A stretch of 14,821 bases of DNA from Treponema sp. (GTDB taxonomy: Bacteria > Spirochaetota > Spirochaetia > Treponematales > Breznakiellaceae): assembly GCA_031283505.1 (NCBI GenBank), contig JAITBO010000114.1, positions 1 through 14,821 on the forward strand. Reading direction: 5' to 3'. Shown in pieces: positions 1 to 4,703 of this stretch (position 1 is the stretch's first letter; each line of letters begins with the position of its first letter). The translations under genes and the position numbers were made by a program. The notes beneath the pieces were generated by a model, which made no database searches, was not told where the DNA came from, and saw only the letters and a program-made list of their open reading frames with translations.

Positions 1-195
1 AATAGAGATCCGTTCTTCAAAAGGTATTACCGGCGATTTGTTCTTGTATGACCGGACAAGATCATCGGTACTGACGCCGACGATTAAGTAATCGCACTGT
101 TCTTTTGCACGCCTTAGTATAGCAAGATGCCCAATATGAAAAAGATCAAATACACCGGTAGTATAACCGATAATGCCGTCTATATCTTTAATCAC
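1..195 (-). CDS. Cytidylyltransferase-family protein, N-terminal part (runs off the left edge)
   Basis: The visible 65 residues open with GYTTGVFDLFHIGHLAIL, holding the HIGH nucleotide-binding motif at residues 20-23, followed by a GVSTDD segment at 40-45. This is the N-terminal pattern of the glycerol-3-phosphate/choline-phosphate/ethanolamine-phosphate cytidylyltransferase family, which makes CDP-activated small alcohols in the cytoplasm from CTP. The start is a GTG at 195-193, preceded by an AAGGAG ribosome site (204-209) at good spacing. It begins 21 nt after the licD-like stop, so the two are probably one transcript. Beside a LicD-type transferase, it would plausibly supply the CDP-linked donor. 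The exact substrate cannot be read from this fragment, and the C-terminal half is outside the window. Confidence 0.8.
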   Translation of the reverse strand, partial: MIKDIDGIIGYTTGVFDLFHIGHLAILRRAKEQCDYLIVGVSTDDLVRSYKNKSPVIPFEERISI

Positions 196-216
196 AGAAA
201 ATACTCCTTATCCTCC

Positions 217-1035
217 CTACCTGTAGGGACCAAAATCAAGTTCTATAGCGTCATGTAAAGGAATTTGTTTTTCCACCGGGGGGAGCTTCATATAATCTCC
301 ATACTGTTCGGTCAAAAATGTATGATAGTCGGCGGGGATGGGCAGCTCAATTCCCTCAAAAACCGCGGTTCCCAGTTGACTTAGCGTCTTATGCAGATGC
401 CGCTGTCTGGGGAATCCAAAACGGCTGGTAAGCGCCATACGGTATTTTGATTTTGAATCGACATATTTTAGATAATAACGCTCCAATTTATTTTTTATTG
501 AAGTTGTCGGTATAAAAAAAAATACAGAATAGGACAGGTATAAAATAATCCTATAGATAATATTGGCGGGCCGCGGCCTTACGCCCAAACGAAAATAAAA
601 ATTACGTATCAATAAAGAAAAAAAATAGCAGTACAAAAAAGCCTTGCAGTTATTTTCCGGTATTATATCATAGGCCAGTATATCAATAGAGATTCCTGTA
701 TATGGTAAGTTTGCGTCTGTTCTCTTTTTATATTTTGTATTCTTGAGCCGGATATGTGTACTATAAATACTGCCATTGCCTGATTGTACATAGAAATTAT
801 CGCCTAATTCATCATTTACGATATGAACAAATTTATCAAAATCATCCCTGAGCATTCCAATGTCAATATCATCATCCCAGGGAATAAACCCTTTATGCCG
901 GACAGCTCCGATTAACGTCCCCCCAATAAGGAAATAATTAATCTTATGCTTTTCGCATATTCGTTTAACTTCTATAAGAATAATCAGCTCCGATAATTGC
1001 AGTTTCCGCAGGGAATCCTTATCGAGATACATCAT
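217..1035 (-). CDS. LicD-family transferase
   Basis: A 272-residue protein with the LicD hallmark near the N terminus: IGGTLIGAVRHKGF (37-50), then PWDDDIDIG (52-60), whose acidic cluster is the metal/nucleotide-binding site of this nucleotidyltransferase-fold family. GISIDILAYD (114-123) and YGDYMKLPP (245-253) are further typical LicD segments. Characterised LicD proteins transfer phosphocholine from CDP-choline onto cell-surface glycans; others handle other phospho-sugars, so the substrate is open. The context of a flippase upstream and a cytidylyltransferase 21 nt downstream supports surface-glycan decoration. Two start ATGs are adjacent (1035 and 1032); GGAGG at 1040-1044 gives 4 nt spacing to the first and 7 nt to the second, so 1032 may be the true start. 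The gene is visibly AT-richer than the genes to its right, suggesting transfer. Confidence 0.85.
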   Translation of the reverse strand: MMYLDKDSLRKLQLSELIILIEVKRICEKHKINYFLIGGTLIGAVRHKGFIPWDDDIDIGMLRDDFDKFVHIVNDELGDNFYVQSGNGSIYSTHIRLKNTKYKKRTDANLPYTGISIDILAYDIIPENNCKAFLYCYFFSLLIRNFYFRLGVRPRPANIIYRIILYLSYSVFFFIPTTSIKNKLERYYLKYVDSKSKYRMALTSRFGFPRQRHLHKTLSQLGTAVFEGIELPIPADYHTFLTEQYGDYMKLPPVEKQIPLHDAIELDFGPYR

Positions 1036-1062
1036 TTATCCTCCGTTTTTTTTGAAGATCTT

Positions 1063-1090
1063 GTTTTATCTGCCTGGTGTAACTATTCAA
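1063..1090 (-). promoter_or_regulatory. Candidate promoter for the licD gene, with its -35 inside the element end
   Basis: On the minus strand, TTGAAT (1090-1085), a 16-nt spacer and TAAAAC (1068-1063) form a moderate sigma70-like pair about 30 nt upstream of the licD-like start. The -35 hexamer is part of the terminal inverted repeat of the 1077-1451 element, so the insertion itself may provide transcription of licD. Both hexamers match consensus at only four of six positions. Confidence 0.35.
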
Positions 1091-1451
1091 TCGTAGCGTG
1101 ATTTCAGAACGTTTCTTGTTCTCTAGTATCCCGACAGCAATGAAATTGCAAGTTTATTTTTCCTGCGCGAAATTGGCAACATACAGCCATCGCAAACACA
1201 TAGTGTTTGCGCGCGCAAGGGATAGAGCGGAAATCCTTTTTTGCCTGCCTATGGCGGGCAAAAAAGATTGGAGCGATAGCCCGGTCCCGCCGCAGGCGGG
1301 ATGCGCCCAAATCCGCAATTTTAATCGTGTCGGGATACTAGTGCTTTAACAAAGGAGGCCCGCCCCTTTAGGGCTAAAAGCCCCTTCATTCCGCGGATTG
1401 CGGCAACGAAGTTGCCGACGCTATCCCCCGGACGCGGCTGAATAGTTACAC
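1077..1451. mobile_element. MITE-like non-coding element with 13-bp terminal inverted repeats
   Basis: The 375-bp stretch is bounded by a perfect 13-bp inverted repeat: GTGTAACTATTCA (1077-1089) and TGAATAGTTACAC (1439-1451). No convincing reading frame lies inside. It fills nearly the whole gap between the flippase and licD and contributes the flippase stop codon. The interior holds a second inverted-repeat pair and several hairpins: 1191-1211, 1237-1265, 1285-1301 and 1401-1417. The 16 bases at 1435-1450 recur exactly at 9853-9868. Ends reading GTAA are typical of IS66-family elements, but there is no transposase here and no clear 8-bp target duplication, so the family is a guess. A decayed IS end pair or an intergenic repeat family are alternatives. 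Confidence 0.6.
1123..1341. repeat. Inner inverted-repeat unit nested in the element, with multi-hairpin interior
   Basis: CTAGTATCCCGACA (1123-1136) is the exact reverse complement of 1328-1341. After six mismatched bases the arms match again over seven more (GCAATTT on the right arm), so each arm is about 27 bp (1123-1149 and 1315-1341). Both ends carry TA next to the conserved GTATCCCGACA core, the target dinucleotide used by IS630/Tc1-type elements. Inside are a 9-bp stem (1191-1199/1203-1211), a 13-bp stem with one G-U pair (1237-1249/1253-1265) and a 7-bp stem (1285-1291/1295-1301). It could be a TA-inserting MITE that landed inside a larger repeat. Confidence 0.5.
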
Positions 1452-2957
1452 ACGCTTTTTTATTTTTCCGGTAACCCATTCCCGCTCCGCCCTGGTAATC
1501 CCCAAAAGGAATATAATCCCCGTAACAGACAGCAAACTTATGACGACAGTCATAAGCAGCCTGATTATCCCGGGAGAACAGAAAAAAACAAAGCAAGCCG
1601 GAATAATGCTGCTAAGGCCGGCAACCAGAATAACGGGAAACACTACGGCCTTTACGTACAGCCATGCCGAAAAATTAAGCTGCCGTGACAGTATTACGAT
1701 ACGGACGGCAAGGGCAAAGACCGACAGGCCAATCCCGATACCCTGGACGCTGACCGGCGAACAGCCGGCCTTGAGCGCCGCGAATGTTACCGGCAGATTC
1801 AGGAGGATAATGCCCCCCGACACCGCCTGATACCATTTTATTTTTCCTGTTGCCTGAGAAACAGAATTGAGCGGAAAGCTGATAGAATCTATCAGGGTGT
1901 TTGCCAGGAGGATCCGGGTAAAGGCAATAACGTATTCAGGCGTTGCTTTAAGCCATATCCCAAGCAAAAACGGCAGCTCAAGCCCAATGGGAAGAATAAA
2001 GAAAAAAAGTAAAAATGCGGCTCCTTTTGACGCCCGAAAAACCAGCAGCAGCATTTTTGAGCGGTCTTCTGCCGCATAATACTTGATAATTTGCGGCTTG
2101 GCTGCGGTAGAAAAATTTAACGCAAAGTTGCGAATAGTCGCGTCAACCTGTCTGGAAAGGCCCCGCGCGGCGTTGACTAAGGGACCGAAAAACAGGTTCA
2201 GCAGAACGTTCACGCCCTGATACTTCATGACATCCGCCAGCGACCCAAACAGGTTCCAGCCTATATAACCGGTCATTTCCCGAAACAGCGAAAAATCCCA
2301 GCAATACCTGAATTTACATTCGGCGTATTTTTTGACGGAAACGATCCGGTAGATGCCTGTAGTAATAAATGTTACGGCAAGTATCAAAATACCGTACAGT
2401 TTAAGTTTATCAAAAAAGAAAAGCTGTATCATATAGGCGGTAAGTAATTTTAATACCCCTTCCGCAATGCTTACGGTAGCATATACATTCATGTTTTCGT
2501 GGGCAATGATGGCCGCCTTGTAAGGCGTGGTGATCATTGTCAATATGAACGAGAACACTGAACATTGATATACCCAGAAAGCCGCGTTCAAACGGTCCAA
2601 CGGCATGACCAGTTTGTTTTTTATAAACCACGCGCCCGCTGTTTCTGAAACAATCAAAAAAACGACGCTGATCAGTACGTAGATCGTCATCGTCAGGCTG
2701 AATATTTTTTCTAATCCTTTGCTGTTATTCTTCCCAATCTCAAATGAAAAATACCGCTGGCTGGCCGCTGCCATTGAACCGCTCAAAAAGCTGAACATGG
2801 CAACTACCCCCGCCGTTACATTATATATCCCGTAATCCTCCGCACCCAGCACGGCAAGGACCACCCTGACGGTGTACAGGTTGACCAGCATAATAAGAAT
2901 CTGCCGGAAATAAAGCATGAGGGTATTTTTGGCTATACGGGTTGTGTTTGACGGCAT
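1446..2957 (-). CDS. Wzx-type polysaccharide flippase (MOP superfamily)
   Basis: A 503-residue, very hydrophobic protein with about 12-14 predicted membrane segments spread over its whole length. The N-terminal stretch VVLAVLGAEDYGIYNVTAGV followed by a segment rich in Gly, Ser and Ala and SQRYFSFEIGK is typical of the PST/Wzx branch of lipopolysaccharide and O-unit translocases. These move lipid-linked oligosaccharides across the inner membrane. It heads a minus-strand cassette with licD and a cytidylyltransferase, which fits export and decoration of a surface glycan. The ATG at 2957 has only a weak ribosome site (GGAAG, about 11 nt upstream), and no better start is seen. The TAA stop (1448-1446) lies inside the terminal repeat of the inserted element, so the last residues may differ from the ancestral protein, although the length is normal for the family. 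Confidence 0.85.
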   Translation of the reverse strand: MPSNTTRIAKNTLMLYFRQILIMLVNLYTVRVVLAVLGAEDYGIYNVTAGVVAMFSFLSGSMAAASQRYFSFEIGKNNSKGLEKIFSLTMTIYVLISVVFLIVSETAGAWFIKNKLVMPLDRLNAAFWVYQCSVFSFILTMITTPYKAAIIAHENMNVYATVSIAEGVLKLLTAYMIQLFFFDKLKLYGILILAVTFITTGIYRIVSVKKYAECKFRYCWDFSLFREMTGYIGWNLFGSLADVMKYQGVNVLLNLFFGPLVNAARGLSRQVDATIRNFALNFSTAAKPQIIKYYAAEDRSKMLLLVFRASKGAAFLLFFFILPIGLELPFLLGIWLKATPEYVIAFTRILLANTLIDSISFPLNSVSQATGKIKWYQAVSGGIILLNLPVTFAALKAGCSPVSVQGIGIGLSVFALAVRIVILSRQLNFSAWLYVKAVVFPVILVAGLSSIIPACFVFFCSPGIIRLLMTVVISLLSVTGIIFLLGITRAEREWVTGKIKKRV

Positions 2958-3098
2958 GGGATGAGGCGCTTCCGGAATCGGGATAAAGACAAAACTTCAC
3001 CGTTTCCGCGGCTATGGCGGAATTACGGAATTTGCAGCCGGGGCTGGCCGGCGTCTGGCACCGGATAACGTGAGTCTGAGCCGAAACATCATAACTAC

Positions 3099-3127
3099 AT
3101 TATACCGGATAAAAATACAAAAAATCG
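3099..3127 (-). promoter_or_regulatory. Candidate promoter of the flippase gene
   Basis: A perfect TATAAT (3104-3099, minus strand) lies about 140 nt upstream of the flippase start, giving a leader of about 135 nt. The -35 position falls at 3122-3127 and has no good match to consensus; it overlaps the edge of the palindrome at 3126-3158. A weak -35 overlapped by an operator would suit a regulated promoter. The leader between 2958 and 3098 is GC-rich and holds no gene. Confidence 0.4.
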
Positions 3128-3158
3128 TAAACTCGTTATACATTATAACGAGTTTACG
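3126..3158. promoter_or_regulatory. Perfect 15-bp palindrome, likely operator for the XRE regulator
   Basis: CGTAAACTCGTTATA (3126-3140), the spacer CAT, then its exact reverse complement (3144-3158). It lies between the flippase promoter and the XRE-family gene that starts at 3215. A long, perfect dyad beside a helix-turn-helix gene is the usual arrangement for an autoregulatory operator; here it also touches the flippase -35 region. There is no U tract next to it, which argues against a terminator. Confidence 0.65.
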
Positions 3159-3214
3159 TTATTGTCAAGTTAAATTTGTCCGTTTTGACCTTTTTTCGGA
3201 CCCGATAATTTACT

Positions 3215-3583
3215 ATGGATATAGACGAGGATTATGACGCTCAAATGTTTTGGGAGAGGTATGGAGATTTGATAAAGAAAGATCTTCCGGTTATCCTCAG
3301 AACACAGGTCAAGCAGTCAACCCTTTCCACCTGGAGAAGCAAAAAAAAATTCCCAAGAGCGGATATGGCGGTAAAAATAGCCAAGGCTCTGGATACAACC
3401 GTCGAATATCTCGTCACTGGTGAAGAAAAAGAACATCCGGTATGTACGCCCTGGGCTATGGCCGTTGCCCTGAAGGTCGATCAACTGAATGATGCGGGTA
3501 AAAAAATTGTTTTTGATGTGGCTAAAGGCTTGGAAACCCAATACCCTTTAGAAGATTCGCCCTCTACACTGGCGGCAAATTAG
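3215..3583 (+). CDS. XRE-family (Cro/CI-type) helix-turn-helix regulator
   Basis: A 122-residue protein. Residues about 30-68 (QVKQSTLSTWRSKKKFPRAD, then AVKIAKALDTTVEYLVTG) match the second half of the XRE/HTH_3 fold, including the recognition-helix pattern STLSTWR and the closing VEYLVTG common in phage-repressor-like regulators. The remaining 55 residues are a short hydrophilic tail with one helix-like segment. It probably binds the perfect palindrome 57 bp upstream and may control itself and the divergent flippase cassette. No ribosome site precedes the ATG, and an in-frame stop (3206-3208) excludes an earlier start. A GATAAT box at 3204-3209 sits just where it would start transcription at the ATG, so a leaderless message is possible. 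Confidence 0.8.
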   Translation: MDIDEDYDAQMFWERYGDLIKKDLPVILRTQVKQSTLSTWRSKKKFPRADMAVKIAKALDTTVEYLVTGEEKEHPVCTPWAMAVALKVDQLNDAGKKIVFDVAKGLETQYPLEDSPSTLAAN

Positions 3584-3621
3584 ACCACCCCTGATTTAGT
3601 TTTGGATTTTTTTCGTAATTA

Positions 3622-3644
3622 TTCAACTGCGGGATTTAGTTGAA
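3622..3644. repeat. Short inverted repeat in the XRE/argF gap
   Basis: TTCAACT (3622-3628) and AGTTGAA (3638-3644) surround a 9-base loop between the ends of the convergent XRE and argF genes. The flank reading GTAATTATTCAACTGC resembles the terminal repeat of the 1077-1451 element with three differences, so it may be a decayed end. It is not followed by a T run on the plus strand. Confidence 0.35.
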
Positions 3645-3648
3645 CTGT

Positions 3649-3684
3649 GGGGAAGAAGGGGTGTTTTACAGCCCCTCCCTCCCC
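3649..3684 (-). terminator. Long hairpin in the argF 3' untranslated region
   Basis: A 13-bp stem (3649-3661 with 3672-3684) and a 10-base loop lie 17-52 bases beyond the argF stop. Two positions pair as G-U only in minus-strand RNA; in plus-strand RNA they would be A-C mismatches, so the fold suits the argF transcript. No U tract follows, so it may protect the 3' end or stall polymerase rather than be a classical intrinsic terminator. Confidence 0.4.
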
Positions 3685-3700
3685 GCACCGGATTGCACCT

Positions 3701-4642
3701 TTACCCCAGGGTTGCCAGCATGATGGCCTTGATCGTATGCTTGCGGTTCTCCGCTTCGTCCCAGACGCGGCTTTGAGGGCCTTCGATTACATCTGCGGTG
3801 ACTTCCTCATCCTTGATTGCCGGAAGACAGTGGAGGAAGATGGCGTCTTTGCGGCCCGTTTTGTCCATCAGGGACTGGTTGACCTGGTAGGGCCTGAGGA
3901 CGGAAAGCCGTTCCTCACGCACGGCTTCTTCGCCCATGGAAACCCAGACATCGGTGTAAATGGCGTCCGCCCCTTCGACCCCGGCGGTATCGGCGGTGAC
4001 GCAGAGCTTCGCTCCGGAGGCGGCGGCCAGGGAAGCGCATTTTTCCGTCAAGGCAGCCTCGGGATCGAGGCTGGGGGGGGTAACTATGGTAAAGTGAACC
4101 CCCAGTTTGGCGCATATCACCATAAGAGACCGGGCCATGTTGTTCCGTCCGTCCCCCACGAAGCAGAGTTTCTTGCCCCGGCAGGGACCGGAGCTTTCTT
4201 CCAGGGTCATGATGTCCGCCAGGACCTGAGTGGGATGAAAGGTGTCGGTGAGGCCGTTGTAGACCGGAATCCCTGAGTATTGGGCCAGGGTTTCCACTGT
4301 GGATTGCTCGAAACCCCGGAACTGGATGGCGCTGAACATACGGCCCAGGACGCGGGCGGTATCTTCAATGGATTCTTTGGCCCCTAATTGTATGTCCTTG
4401 GTAGAGAGAAAAACCGGATGCCCCCCTTCTTCCCCAAAGGCGGTTTCAAAGGCGCAACGGGTCCTTGTAGAGCGTTTTTCAAAGAGCAGTGCGAGGGTCT
4501 TGCCCTTAAAGCGTTCATGAATCTCACCCCGCTGTTTTTCGGCCTTTACTTGTTTGGAGAGCTCCAACAGGCAGCGGATTTCCTCTTCCGTATAATCCAG
4601 CCATGTCAAGAGGGATCGCCCCTTAAAAGATTCCAAAATCAT
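3701..4642 (-). CDS. argF: Ornithine carbamoyltransferase
   Basis: A 313-residue cytoplasmic enzyme joining carbamoyl phosphate and ornithine to give citrulline, the sixth step of arginine synthesis. The carbamoyl-phosphate motif STRTR (58-62) and HPTQ (136-139) are intact, as are the ornithine-side DVWVSMGEE (231-239) and the catalytic HCLP (271-274). The C terminus VWDEAENRKHTIKAIM (293-308) then ATLG is the usual ending. The length is normal and no frame damage is seen. The start has GGAGG at 4647-4651, only 4 nt away. The C-terminal motif style occurs in both biosynthetic and catabolic (arcB) enzymes; with no arginine deiminase or carbamate kinase nearby, argF is the simpler reading. It is divergent from the STAND-like gene, with only 61 bp between the starts. 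Confidence 0.93.
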   Translation of the reverse strand: MILESFKGRSLLTWLDYTEEEIRCLLELSKQVKAEKQRGEIHERFKGKTLALLFEKRSTRTRCAFETAFGEEGGHPVFLSTKDIQLGAKESIEDTARVLGRMFSAIQFRGFEQSTVETLAQYSGIPVYNGLTDTFHPTQVLADIMTLEESSGPCRGKKLCFVGDGRNNMARSLMVICAKLGVHFTIVTPPSLDPEAALTEKCASLAAASGAKLCVTADTAGVEGADAIYTDVWVSMGEEAVREERLSVLRPYQVNQSLMDKTGRKDAIFLHCLPAIKDEEVTADVIEGPQSRVWDEAENRKHTIKAIMLATLG

Positions 4643-4651
4643 AATGCCTCC

Positions 4652-4703
4652 ATACTAATCAAATTTAGAATTATAGTGTATACTGGTTTGAGGTGGAATT
4701 GCT
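4652..4703. promoter_or_regulatory. Divergent promoter region of argF and the STAND-like gene
   Basis: The AT-rich gap holds a perfect TATAAT on the minus strand (4675-4670) suited to argF, and TATACT on the plus strand (4679-4684) suited to the right-hand gene. Neither has a convincing -35 box at 17 nt. The two -10 candidates nearly touch, so the genes may compete for polymerase. AGGTGG (4691-4696) is the ribosome site for the right-hand gene. Confidence 0.4.

Noticed and set aside
1237..1265. Intrinsic terminator inside the element
   Set aside because: The stem is strong, but the T run is on its 5' side and A residues follow on both strands.
1191..1301. CRISPR-like short repeats
   Set aside because: The three palindromes differ in sequence and spacing; no direct repeat unit with spacers is present.
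1098..1349. 83-codon open frame on the plus strand and a 68-codon frame opposite it
   Set aside because: Both lie inside the inverted-repeat element and follow its hairpins; neither has a ribosome site or a recognisable domain.
3647..4276. 209-codon open frame on the plus strand
   Set aside because: It is the antisense shadow of argF, whose motifs are complete on the other strand.
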